Assembly: GCA_015680685.1 (NCBI GenBank)
Contig: MNCI01026334.1
Location: 181,137-245,136 of the forward strand
Direction of reading: 5' to 3'
DNA length: 64,000 bases
Origin: Gnetum montanum
Taxonomy: Eukaryota; Streptophyta; Gnetopsida; Gnetales; Gnetaceae
Below, in pieces: positions 46,295 through 58,168 of the stretch. The notes below the pieces were generated by a model, which had not been told where the DNA came from, made no database searches, and was given only the letters and a program-made list of their open reading frames with translations. How positions within the stretch are numbered: the stretch's first letter is position 1; the number at the start of each line of letters is the position of its first letter. A program made the translations under genes and the position numbers.

Positions 46295-47300
46295 CGTTAT
46301 CATCATTGGATTTATTGGGTTTTTGCTCTTCATGGCTGGGAGCTTCTTCCTGAAGTTGTACTTTAGATTCCTACTCTATGTCTATGTTGTTGACAACTAG
46401 GAGAACCATGTTATTACCATGAATGATGATTTTACCTTTCTCATAAGGAAGGTGAATTTCTTGATGGATGGGAGAGGACACAACTTGTAATTGAGCCAAC
46501 TAGAGTCTTCCTAGGATTAGGTTGAATCCTGGAGTCTCTTCCACCACTAAGAAGTTGGTAGTTGTGGGGAATTGCTCCCTCACTACAAAATCCAAGGAGA
46601 TAGGCCACTTAACAAAAACTCTTGATCCATTGGAGGACTTAAGAGCTGTAATAGTTGTAGGTTGTATTTGCTTAATTAGGCCTAGGAATTCAATGATGGT
46701 GCATGGGATGATGTTGGTTGTAGCTCCATCATCTACATGCACCCAATGTATTTTAAATTATCCTCTGTGTATGGTTATGAATAAAGAAGCTATAGTTACT
46801 TTACCATTTTGTCGATTAACTTTAATTTTGCTATTGTGAAATACAAGATGTGTTGAGTTCACCTCCTTTGGTGAGGAAGGAATCATCACTACATGTATGG
46901 ATTCTTCATTAGCAGGGATATCTTCACTAATGGGAATGGAGGTCAAAATTTTGACTAGCACATCACGATGTGTGGTGGAAGTCGTAATTAGGTCATATAA
47001 GCTTAGAGTTATGTTTTCTTGCTTGAGGAATTACCTAACTTGGTCCATTGCATTGAGGAAGTTTTTATCATTGGCCATGGGCTTGTCATCCCAGTTGTGC
47101 TTTACTTCTTCCATGCACCCCAAAATGTAAATTTCAACCCTAGGTTGTGGTTGTTGAGACTCTTCCTTATTTTTTTTCTTACAAGCTTTTTGGTCCTCTT
47201 GTGGCTTGCTAGTTGAAGGGGTTAGGGTAGAGGAGGCCATGAGTATAGTTGAAATGGGAGTGGGTATTTGTGGGCCCACTTCCTTTTGTGCCTCCATCTA
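46295..47300 (-). pseudogene. Aspartic protease and gag linker of element A
   Basis: Minus-strand retropepsin: HVDDGATTNIIPCTIIEFLG ... VVEETPGFNLILGRL (46742-46500). As in D, the site reads D-D-G-A. Upstream are KINRQNGKVTIASLF-type sequence (46961-46758) and a polar gag linker (47297-47031; KKKNKEESQQPQPRVEIYIL, GCMEEVKHNW). Downstream IHLPYEKGKIIIHGNNM runs to 46290, where C interrupts; the frame resumes at 39865. Confidence 0.7.
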
Positions 47301-49145
47301 CTTATCTTCCTTGTTGTTAGGCTTTTGTTTATGCTTCTTCCTTTATTTGACAAAAGTTCTTTGGTTGTCAACCATTGGCTGTGAGGAAGAGGTAGTAGCA
47401 TTGGCCATCATAGGGGATCATTGTGTAGTTGTTTGGGCTATGTCTGGTGGGTTGTATTGGGTTGGGAAACCTTGATGACAAAAGGTTCCCTAGGAGGTAT
47501 TTATGATGGTACTCTTATGACGAAGGGGGATCTTGAGCTGTGGGAAGCTGAAGAATCTCTTTCATCGTAGAGTGGTACTTAAATCATGAATGGTTTTCTT
47601 GAAAGTCTTTAATCGTCATCAATTTTGAATGTTGAAATAGCATAAGGGCTACCATTAGCATTCAACAGTTCTTTATAAACCTACATTGACTAGTTTTGTG
47701 GCAAAACTAGGTTGGAAGCATCTAGGACCAACTCCCGTTATCTATCATCCTTTGTAGGTCATCATTCAATGCAAGGTAGAAGTCTATGTCATGATCAAGC
47801 AACTATTGATAGTTGCAAAAGTAGTCTAACTTGAAGTATTTAGGTAATTTTGGGTCATCTTTCATTGCCCAAGAGGAGTCCTTGGCTATTTTTCATAGTT
47901 TCTCATGTTTCTTTCGAGTGACTTTGATCATTTGTTTATGTTGCATGCACCCACTTTTTAATTGTTGGTATAGTAACTCAAATAGTTCTAATGGCAGTGT
48001 AGTTTATTTATACCTATTATTTCTTTTGAAGTTAGATCTGGTTGTTGCTAATGTAGTGGCCCTAGAGGTTGATGATTGGTTATTGTGATCATTAGTGGGG
48101 GCCTTAGGTGGATTGACCTTTGGCCCTTAGTTCGTAGTCTTTGTTTCTTTTATCATAATTGCTACAGTTGTGTAGTTTTATTTTCTCTTTTATTTATCTC
48201 TCTATGTGTGTTGGTTTTTATATGCTATATAGGCTAGATCATGACTAGCCTCCATAGAATCCTTGATGTTCTTGGTTTGCAAAAATGCTTGGCTAAGTGT
48301 CCTTGGATCAAGGTAGTTGAGTTTTGACTTGATAAAGTTGTTCATTGCTTCCTTAAATATGGCTAACAAGTGGGCTTCAACCATGGGCTTTAGTATTTTG
48401 TTGAGTAGTCCATTCCATCTCTGGATGAACTTTTGTATGGGTTTTAAGGACCCCTACTTGACCTTCATGAGTTGGTCAAGCATTGCGTTAGGCTTTAAGT
48501 TATACTTGAAGTAGTTAACAAACTGGGCTACTAATTCCTCTAAAGAGGATATGGATCTCCTAGGCAATGTGTGATATCAATCAAGTTCTTTCCTAATCAA
48601 AGACATAGGAAAAATCCTCATGATAGAGACTACAATAGTAAGCATTCAGATCAAAAGGTAATAAGATGAGCATGAGGATTACCTTCTTTATTTTATTTGC
48701 TAAATTGGGGAATAGGGCCACCTCGAGAAAGTATCAATGGTGAAACTATAGAACTTATGGGATCATCCTAGTAGAAGTCCATAACCTTGATAGTTTGTGA
48801 GTTAGAGGCTTTAAGCCTTTTCAACTCCTTTGTGAGGTCCTCGAACATCAGGAAGGCTTGATCCAAACCCTGTGGTGACCCTGTTGGTTATGGAGTTTGC
48901 ACATATGGCTATGGCATTTATTGTGAGGCTTGTGGCCTTGCTATGGGTTGCAATATGGAACAAAGGCCAAACAAAGAAAAAGATGTTTGTGTTAGTGCTT
49001 GAGACACAAATGGGATATAGGGGGGGTGATCCCTATGTTGCTTGGGATCCCATGGTGGATCTCACATGAGTAGTTAATGGATTTTTGATGGTTAAAACCA
49101 TTGTTTATGGTTGTACAAATTGAGACTATGTAGCAAATGACATTG
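47300..49145 (-). pseudogene. Gag of element A, main part
   Basis: Tat-type gag: EGNPHAHLITF near 48650 (D has EGDPNAHLITF) and the C-terminal helices VEAHLLAIFKEAMNNFIKSK, LNYLDPRTLSQAFLQTKNIK at 48384-48202. The N-terminal part is separated by D2. Many stops. Confidence 0.7.
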
Positions 49146-49150
49146 ATGTG

Positions 49151-50533
49151 TTTAAAACACAACAAAATTTGGACTATAGTGTCTTGACCACCAAATTTGT
49201 GCTACAATGTCTCAACTACAAATTTTCCTAATTGTTTGCATGAGGCCACTTTTTGCAAAATTTTCTAAGTGTTGAGACTATGCTCTCCACTACCCATAGT
49301 GTAGTCAACCTCTCGTGGAGAGTGTAGTCAACATTTCACAAAAATTTTCTAAGTGTCAGCATAAAGACAATTTTTGCAAAATTTTCTAAGTGTTAGGACT
49401 ATACTCTTCAGCAATCGAGAGAGTAGTAAAGCGTAGTCAACACAAAAGTTAACATTTCATAGATTTTTATAAGTGTCAAGTTAGTCACTGTAGAATTTTT
49501 TAAGTGCTAGGACTATGCTCCCCACTAGCCTAGAGCATAGTCGAGCGTAGTCAACCAGAATAGCCTCTAGAGGCCTCCATAGCATAGTGACAGCATACCA
49601 ATGCAACCAATTCATCTTTAGTGAGCATAGTTGGTGGAATCTTGCTCTCTCTTGCATCCCCTCTTACTTAAAAGTGTAACTATGCTTGACCCCACTAGCC
49701 TTAGTGGAGAGCATAGTTAGGTGAGAGCGTAGTCCCAACCATCCCTCTGCCATGTGGTAGCCTTGCTACATTTCACTCTATACCTAGCCCTATAAATACC
49801 TCTACCATCAACATTTTAGGGGTTTGAAAAATTTGAAGTGCAGTTGGAATTTTTGCATTTTGAGTAGACAAAACCAAAGGCACACTAATGAATCAAAGAA
49901 AGACAGATTTGCATACCATGATCCACCGTAGCCCATGGTACATTGCAGCAATCAATCCAATAAGCACAAACACCCTAGCAAGTGGTAGTCTTCATGACCA
50001 GACACCTCCAAGACTGTGACTACACTCTCCACTACACCTATTGTACATCTCATGTACCTTCTAATTCCTTTCAATGTTAACTACACTCAACCCCATTTGG
50101 GGTAGTCTTTTGTTTCTCTCTCTTACATTTTTGTACTTAGTTTGCATTTTCACATTTTTAATGCACAGTCATGTTACGACTATGTTTAGGCAACAATCTC
50201 CATACATTAGCACCCTCATTTTTTCCAAAAACCTTGACTATGCTCGCCACCTCCTGAGGCACGCATGACTACACTTGATAGCATTGACATTGTTGAGACC
50301 ACTGACATTGTCAACATTGCAAACACTGCTTAAAACACTTAGCATCATTTTTCTTTAGCATAACAGGTAACCACGCTACACCCTATTTCTATTTGGAAAA
50401 GTCCTTATTCAATTAACAAGATCATTCAAGGCACCCTGTCTCCACCTCCAGCAGGTCCTCACATGGATGCAGGGTTAGGTTGTGTGCCCATTAATCCCTC
50501 AGTGTTCCAACTACTGACATTTTAGTCATTACA
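49151..50533 (+). repeat. 5' LTR of element D2
   Basis: 1383 bp, starting TTTAAAACACAACAAAATTTGG (the expected TG is mutated) and ending TTTTAGTCATTACA. U3 holds repeated hairpin-capable phrases such as ACTATGCTCCCCACTAGCCT / AGAGCATAGT (49260-49740). TATAAATA at 49791-49798. Confidence 0.85.
49791..49798 (+). promoter_or_regulatory. TATA box in D2 5' LTR
   Basis: TATAAATA; the partner is at 56801-56808. Confidence 0.6.
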
Positions 50534-50936
50534 ATTTTTTAGTACTAGAAAAAGGGCCAAACCAATTTTTCAAACTCCATTGTGATTATCTTGCATGTTC
50601 TCTACATCGTAGTTGTCTATCAACCCATTGATGTAGATTGGACCTTGTTTTCAATCCCCCCGGAACCTTGTGTAGTAACCAAAATTGCAGTTTTTCTCCA
50701 TTGATTTTTCTAAGTTTTCATTATCTTAGTGTAAAGAGTGTAGTTCATAGAGATCATAGTCCATGGAAAGCGTAGTTAGCTCTCAGTGTAGAGAGCATAG
50801 TCCATAGAGAGTGTAGTCTTCACAGTTAGCCATTTTTTGTAGTTTTCAGACTTAGCCATTTTTTTGCAACCACTAGAGTTAGCCATTTTTGCAACTAGCA
50901 ACCTTACAATCCCATATTGCAAGTTCATTTATGATC

Positions 50937-53500
50937 ATGGATCTGGATCAGCCTTCAACATTGGTGTCAAACACACTAACACCTTTACCATCCAACAAGG
51001 GTATGTCATGATCAACAATGAATAATACAACTTCATCTGTGTGAAGATCCAAGTAGGGTTACCCGTGGATCACTTAGACATGGAAGCCAAATGAGGCTAC
51101 AAGCTTATCCATTGGAATGGATGAGCATATATCCCTTCCTCATTTGACATCATCCTACTTATGGAACCCTACCGTTGGGCACTATCCTAACTCATTCGAG
51201 CAAATGAGCATGGTGTAGGAACTAACTATGAGGAAGCCCTGCAAGAGGAAGAAGATGAGTTCGAAGCTTGTTCTGAACATGAGAGCACCTTCCACACTAT
51301 CTTCCAAAAACCACTACCTAGTCTAGCCCCTCCTTGGTTTAGTTCATCCATCCTCCTTGAGATAGTTATAATGACTGCTCAACAAGCCCCAAATGATTCA
51401 GGCAACTTACATCCTAGCTATTTCGTTAGTGCCCTCAGCATCAATCCAACCCATGCATGTGTGGCTTACCCCGATCATGAAACCCATAGCATAGCCAACA
51501 CATCAACTACATCACTTGGCTCTGTAACCAGTAATCCAACCGTGGGTTTAGCCAACACAACCATCTTGTGCATCCCAAAACTTGGATCAGGCATTCTAGC
51601 TAATCCAAAGTTTGATAGAAGAGGTCAAGTAGCTCAATGTTGCTTTCTCTAAAATCATCAAGGTGGTGGACTTCTACTAGGATGATCCTATAAGTCCTAC
51701 AGTTCCACCCCTAACTCTACCAACTAGGCTTCCATTGCCTCAACTCACTAAGTACAATAGTGAAGGGGATCCCAATGCACACCTGGTGACATTTAGGTTA
51801 GAGTGCCTACTATTACAAGCATGGACACACATCATCATACACATGTTTGCCACGTCACTCACTGGCAAAGCCTTAGACTAGTACTGCGCATTACCTAGGG
51901 GCTCCATCTCCACTTTGGAGGATCTCCTAGGCTAGTTGGTAATGCACTTCAAGTACAACTTAAAGCCTAAACTAACCCTCAAATAGCTAATGCAAATCAA
52001 GTAGGGCCACCTAGAGCCTGTGCAAAAGTTTATCCAACATTGGAGCACCTTGTTAAATGACATACAAGAGCTTATAGCCAGGACACATCTCCTAGCTATC
52101 TTCAAGGATGTAATTAATGACTTCATCAAGTCAAAACTATACTACTTAGGCCTATAGTCTCTGAGCCAAGCCTTTTCCCAAACTATGAGCATACAGGATG
52201 CAACAAATGCTAGTAAGGACTTGGCCTACATGGCCTATAGAAATTAACATGTGAGAAAGAAGAATGCAACAGTGCCAACACATGCTAAAGCAACCAACCA
52301 AGGGCCAACGTCTAGGCAACCCAAAGCTTTGGCTCATAAAGCCATCAACTCTAGCATCTAGGAAACCAACCCATCTACATCTGCAGTGGCTATGATGCAA
52401 GTTGCTCTAAGGTCCAACTTTGAGCATAAGGACTACTCAAAGTATACCTCATTGTCACTGAGACCCTTAGAGCTGCTAGATCAACTATTGAAAGCTGGGT
52501 AGATCCAACATAAGTAAGTGTCTAAGGATGCCCATAAAAGGCATGGAAAGTACTATGAGCTATTGAGGAATCTTGCCTCAACAACACCAAATGAGCCCTT
52601 AGTCCCACAGCACTTCAAGATAGACCAATTCTGTCATTACCACTAATTTTTCGGTCATAGAACAGACTTTTTTCAAGCTTTGCAAGATGATTTGCAAAGG
52701 ATGATAAATAGGGATGAACTAGTGCTTTATGCAGCAAACCTGGTTAGGCCCTAGAGATTGGATGGTACTAGCTACATCATCAACACCATTGGCATGGATA
52801 ATAATCCAAAACTGGTGTAGCAGCCTTTTCTGGTCCACATGCCTTCCAACAATGTAAGGGTCCTCTTGGCCTCCACGAGTTTGAAGCCCCCCTTCATTGT
52901 TAGAGCACCACCTCAAGCACCCACAACATCCTTCATGGTCAAGGTTTTACAACATGTTGCAACAACAACTTCTCAATAGCTACTTGTTGTTAAGGTGTGA
53001 TAATGTGGAAGTTCCTCACCTATTGGAAGCCCAGTAGTGGGCAACACATCGACCCCTTCTCATCTAAGGATCAACCTTGTTATAAAAATGGGTAGAACTA
53101 CTAGGTGGCAATGTAAGAGGCCCAACAAGCACCTCATAGATTAAATGACTAGGCAACAATGAGACCAAAGAGTGCTTGGTTCATTGAAGCTGGTCCCTGT
53201 CTCTACAGTTCTTATGGCCAAAGCAACTAATAAGGCCATAACTAGCAAACCATAACTAAGCACTAAGGCCCCCAAATAGGCCAATAAAACTAAGTGCAAG
53301 TCTCCTCCACAAGAGATCCATCTTTTAAGTCATATGGAGGAAGTTAAGGCCAACACAATGGCCAATGGAAAGGACTTAGCAAATGCACTGGCCCATGTTA
53401 AACAAGTTCTCAAGTAGAAAAATACAACCTTGAGCTTGTATGACCTAGTCATGACCTCATCTACCACCTGAAAGCATTAGTATAGATGTCAGCCTCCATT
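50937..53500 (+). pseudogene. Gag of element D2
   Basis: Starts MDLDQPSTLVSNT, matching D's MNPDQPSMSVSNT. The capsid core appears at 51745-52250 (TKYNSEGDPNAHLVTFRLEC; later AFSQTMSIQDATNASKDLAY). A Lys-rich linker follows at 53290-53480 (LQEIHLLSHMEEVKANTMAN). Stops and frameshifts are frequent. Confidence 0.7.
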
Positions 53501-54210
53501 CCTATTATGGAGGACATCCCTATAGATGAGAATGTCATCCATGTAGTGATGTTGCCCTCTACACCACAGGAATCAAGTATAACATCTCTTGCATTTTGCA
53601 ACAAGGTAATCAAGGTCAATCTTTAATGAGGAAATGTCATCATAGCACCCATGTTCATCACCACACATGTTGGGCAATGCCAAATCTATAGGGTGTACAT
53701 TGATGACAGAGCAACAATAAACATGATACTATACATTATTGTTAACAAACTAGACCTCACAAAACAAATTAGGCCAATGAAAACTACATGCTTAAAATCT
53801 TTCAATGGATCATGCATCACTACTAGGGGCATGATAATAATAGCATTCATAACAAGGGAGAAATTCCCCAACAACATCAAATTCACCATCATAGAGAAAA
53901 TGCCCGAATCTAACTTGATATTGGGCAGGCCTTAGCTTGCCTAGTTATGGGCCATTTCCTCTCTGATCCACCAAGAGATCCACCTTTCATATGGAGGTGG
54001 TGAAGTTATCATCCACAGTAATAATGCTACCCCTCTATCCATTAATAACATAGAAATGGAGCAAGGGCTAGAGGTGGAGTTCCTTGATGATGCACCTATG
54101 ACAAAAAATGCAATGCATAAGGCTGACACACCCGAACAAGCGATGGAAGCCAATGACCTCCCAAAGGATGCCTTTTGGGTAGAACTACCTCCTAATCCAC
54201 ACTAGATTAG
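53501..54210 (+). pseudogene. Aspartic protease of element D2
   Basis: 53651-53935 reads GQCQIYRVYIDDRATINMIL ... MKTTCLKSFNGSC ... MPESNLILGRP. The active site is D-D-R-A (D and A have D-D-G-A), so the Gly is lost as well. It is followed by IHLSYGGGEVIIHSNN-type sequence as in D. Confidence 0.72.
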
Positions 54211-56145
54211 GAAGCAACCGTGTGACCAAGGTATGCCCTTAGTCCAAAACATGCTAGGTGCCTACCTACCCTTCGCTACTACACACCATGCATTTTTGAC
54301 TTTTGCTTGCATTGCATTTGTTTACACATTTACATTTAGCCTACTTGCTTAGATTATGTATTGTTTTGCCTTATTTATGCATTCATTTTCCTTTTTTACA
54401 TATTTATCCACTTAGCTTATGCATTTTCTTGTTTAATGCAAAACATCAAAACACACAAAACATCATAAAAGCCAAAATCACAAAAAGATAGGCATAGTAA
54501 TGCATGGCCCACCAAGGCCTTAAACTAGCAATTTGTGGCTTGCCAAGGCCTTAAAATAGCGATTCCTAGCCTACCATGGCCTTAAACTAGCAACATAGGG
54601 GCCTAGAATGGCCTCAAGCTACCACTGGGGCCCAAAATGGCCTTAAACTAACTTTGTTAAAACAAGTGCTACTTTACATTTTTCTAGTTCATTTTGTAGG
54701 AAGCTGTATTATGCCTAGAATGCACCATTGCATATCAATCCAACAAGGTAAACATACATTTGCTATGATGGTAAACTAGCATAGCATTCATTCACTGTGA
54801 CACTAAAACTGGCACAACAATCTACTATGACTATAAATTGGCATAGCATGTCTGCCATGACATTAAACTAGCACAAAGTAGTCTACTATGACTATAAACT
54901 AGCATAGCTCATCCATCATGATGCTAAAATTGGCATAACATCCATCTACTATGATGTTAAACTAGCACATAGCAATCTGCTAAGACTATAAACTAGCAAG
55001 GAATGGTTTTCTAGGACCTTAAATTGGGTTTAGAACCAACTACTGATTACTTTCGCCATCCTACAAGCAAGTGAGCAAGCATCACCCTTGCCCCCCTTCT
55101 ACATCACATGGGTGGGCACACTGGCTTTTTGAACACTTGACACTGGAATAGCTTTTGGAGAACTTGCAACATCTTTTCCCCTAGTACTTTGATTTGCATT
55201 TCATGTTGTGTGGTTTTCTTGTCTTCTTTGAGTCGTGTTTGCAAGATGAAGCCCCATGGTGGTCATGCAATGATGCATCTCATTGCAACGAAAGGTCGTC
55301 ACCTTACTCCAATGTATATGATTGGACTAGCTAAGCCTCTCAAGAGTGCACATCTCCCTCATCCCATTATAGCCTATGCAAAACCACTCCTACATTCTAT
55401 GCCCTACCTCTCAATGATTGCAAACTCTCTGACGTTCATGTATCGTGACCACATGGCATCTTCCTTTAAGTCAAATTGTAGAACCCAAGGTATACATAAC
55501 ACAAGTCATGTTGTGGGGAGCCTCTATGGGCTAGTCAAATCCTAGGTAGATGTAACACAAGTCATTTCGAGGAGGAAACACCTATCCTATAGATGGGACA
55601 TAGTTTCACACACACTAATGCAAAGCCGATCTAGTGACACACAACTCACTCGATGGAAAGCACCTTACAATAAGCATTTAGCAATGTGCAGAGCCCCAAG
55701 CAGGCCTACCATGAGAAAAAGAAAAAAAAAAGAAAAAGCAAAGAAAAGGTCAAAAAGGAATAAAAATCATGTCCCCAAGCAAATCAAAAGCATTGCAATT
55801 TTGCAACAAGCCCAACCTTGAATCTACACATTTACTCTCTCATGAGCACTTCAATGAGAGGTCAACAGTTTCAAGGGCTAGCCACCTTGGTGCCATGGTC
55901 ACTATCAGCCATGTTGACTCTACATCCTACGTCATAATGTCCTATTTTCACTCTATCTTCCCTTTTTCCTAGCACACTACCTACACCTGCCTCTCACTTA
56001 CTACCCAACATACCAATATCCATAATACTCTTGAGCATAGTGTAGTGACATTTGATCTGTTACTGATGAACGATGTTGGTGTTAGGCCTACTATGATGTT
56101 TTGCAATTCTTTGAAGACATCTCTCAATCCACTCCTCTAGACATC
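54211..56145 (+). other. 3' non-coding region of element D2
   Basis: Collinear with D's 3' region. Contains the CCAAGGCCTTAAACTAGC repeat (54490-54660), the CTACTATGACTATAAACTAGCA repeat (54765-55010) and a purine run (55708-55770). A plus frame at 55189-55545 (118 codons) lies over a block whose D counterpart is riddled with stops, so I do not call it a gene. Confidence 0.65.
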
Positions 56146-56161
56146 AAGAAATAGGGGCCAA
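56146..56161 (+). promoter_or_regulatory. Polypurine tract of element D2
   Basis: AAGAAATAGGGGCCAA next to the LTR start TGAAAAACC. Confidence 0.7.
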
Positions 56162-57561
56162 TGAAAAACCACAAAATTTGGACTACAACATCCCAACCAT
56201 CAAATTTGAGCTACAACATCTTGATTGCAAATTTTCCTTAAGTGTTTGCATGAGGCCACTTTTTGCAAAATTTTCTAACTATTGAGAGTACACTCTCTAG
56301 TACCCAGAGTGTAGTTAGCCTCTCATGGAGAGCATAGTCAGCATTTCATAAAAATTTTCAAAGTGTCAGCATGAAGACAATTTTTGCAAAATTTTCTAAG
56401 TGCTGGGACTATGCTCTCCACTAGCTAGAAGCATAGTCAAGTGTAGTCAACACAAAAGTTAGCATTTCACAGATTTTTTTAACTATTAAGCTAGTCATTG
56501 TAGAATTTTCTAAGTGTTAGGACTATGCTCTCCACTAGCCTAGAGTGTAGTCAACTATAGTTAGCTGGAATAGCCTCAAAAGACCTCCACAACACAACAA
56601 CAGTACACCAACATACTTAACTCTTCCCTAACGTGCGTAGTTGATGAAATCTTACTCTCTCTTGCATCCCCTTTTACCCAAAAGTGTAACTATGCTCAAT
56701 CCCACTAGCCTTAGTGAAGAGTGTAGTTAGATGAGAGTGTAGTCCCAACTATCCCTTTGCCACATGGCAACCATGTCATATTTCATGTTATCCCTATCCC
56801 TATAAATACCACTACCATCAACATTTTAGGGGTTGGAAAATTTGAAGTGTAGTTGACATGTTGGCATTTTGAGTAGACAAAACCAAAGGCACACCAACGA
56901 ATCGAGGAGAGGCAAAGTTGCATACCATGGCCTACCACAACCCTACAAGACACCATAACCCACAGTACACTATGGTAGCCAACCTAATAGGCACAAACAC
57001 TCTAGTGAGTGCTAGTCTTCATGGCCAAATGCCTCCAAGACTATGAATATGCTCTCCACTATACCTATTGTACACCCCATATACCCTCTAATCCCTTTTG
57101 ACATTAACCACATTGAACCCTATTTGGGGTGGTGTTTGGTTTCTCTCTCTTAAGTTTTCATACTTTCTTTACATTTTTGCATTTGTAACATGTAGTCACA
57201 TTACAATTACACTTGAGCAGCAATCTCTATACATCAACACCCTCATTTTCATCGAAAACCTTAACTACGCTCACCACCTCCTTGGGCACCCATGACTATG
57301 CTTGACACCATTGACACTGTCAACATTACTAACACTATTAACACCATGAACATTGCTTAAAACACTTAGCACCATTTCACATTAGCATCGTAACTAACCA
57401 TGTTGCACCTTGGTTCCATCCAGTAAAGTTCCTATTCGATTGACATGACCATTCATGGTGCCTTGTCTTCACCTCCAACAAGCCCTCATACAAACATGGG
57501 GTTAGGTTTTACATCCATTGACCACTCATTGTTCCAACCACTGATGTTTTTGGTCATTACA
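56162..57561 (+). repeat. 3' LTR of element D2
   Basis: 1400 bp, TGAAAAACCACAAAATTTGG to TTTTTGGTCATTACA. TATAAATA at 56801-56808. Aligns throughout with 49151-50533. Confidence 0.88.
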
Positions 57562-57566
57562 ATGTT

Positions 57567-58168
57567 ATAGTTTTTTGTTTGTAGCATTGGCTAAGTTTGA
57601 TGTATGGCTATAATCGATGTGGGGTCCACTATAGTAAGGTAGGAAGGAGTGAAAGATGGTGGCATCATGCCCATGTAGAAACCAAAAGCATTAGAGGAAG
57701 GTGCTATGACCTTGGGGGATTTTTTTTGGAACAATCCTCCCAGGATGTTTTCAAGCTCAAATTATACCTTAAATTCATCCTCCTCTTCTTGTTGTTCCTT
57801 AAAGTTATGCTTGTCATCTTCCTCTTCCATGGTAATCAATTGGGCTAAGATGCTAGCATATATGTCATTAAGGGAAATTTGGTCATATGGGGAAGGGATG
57901 TACTCCTTTCCACTCCTATGTATGAGCTCAAAATCCCTCTTGGCCTATGCTTCCATACATGGAATTAGCATACTTGTATTTTAGCATAAATGAAGTTATA
58001 ACAATATTCTTTTATGGCTGAAAAATCAAGACTCTCTCCTCTAACCCTCAAAGATCACCTACACTTAATGATGGTAAGGTCTTTGGGGTCATAGACCCTC
58101 ATGGCTTGTTGGCTATGATCTTCACTAGTGAGGGTGAAGGACAATTTGGTGGACTGTTGGAAAGACAT
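57567..58168 (-). pseudogene. Gag N-terminus of element A
   Basis: ATG at 58168 opens MSFQQSTKLSFTLTSEDHSQ and a run of 37 codons to the first stop; the rest is broken. It is cut at its lower end by D2; gag continues at 49145. Confidence 0.55.

Larger units (their letters stand above)
49151..57561 (+). mobile_element. Element D2: gag-protease-only LTR retrotransposon
   Basis: Plus-strand relative of D inserted in A's gag. LTRs 49151-50533 and 56162-57561; flanking 5-mers ATGTG (49146-49150) and ATGTT (57562-57566), one mismatch. The internal region has gag (50937 onward) and protease (53651-53935) but no RT, RNase H or integrase. LTR sequence shares the TTTTCTAAGTGT phrases and ends with D but differs in length and lacks the 44-bp minisatellite. 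Confidence 0.85.

Noticed and set aside
46295-49145. Gag-protease here as an element separate from the pol at 32-34 kb
   Set aside because: Same strand, right order, outer LTRs of one family, and frame continuity across C make one element simpler. I keep the doubt as a finding.
55189-55545. 118-codon frame in D2's 3' region as an extra gene
   Set aside because: The homologous block in D (24700-25160) is full of stops, and similarity is at the nucleotide level only.
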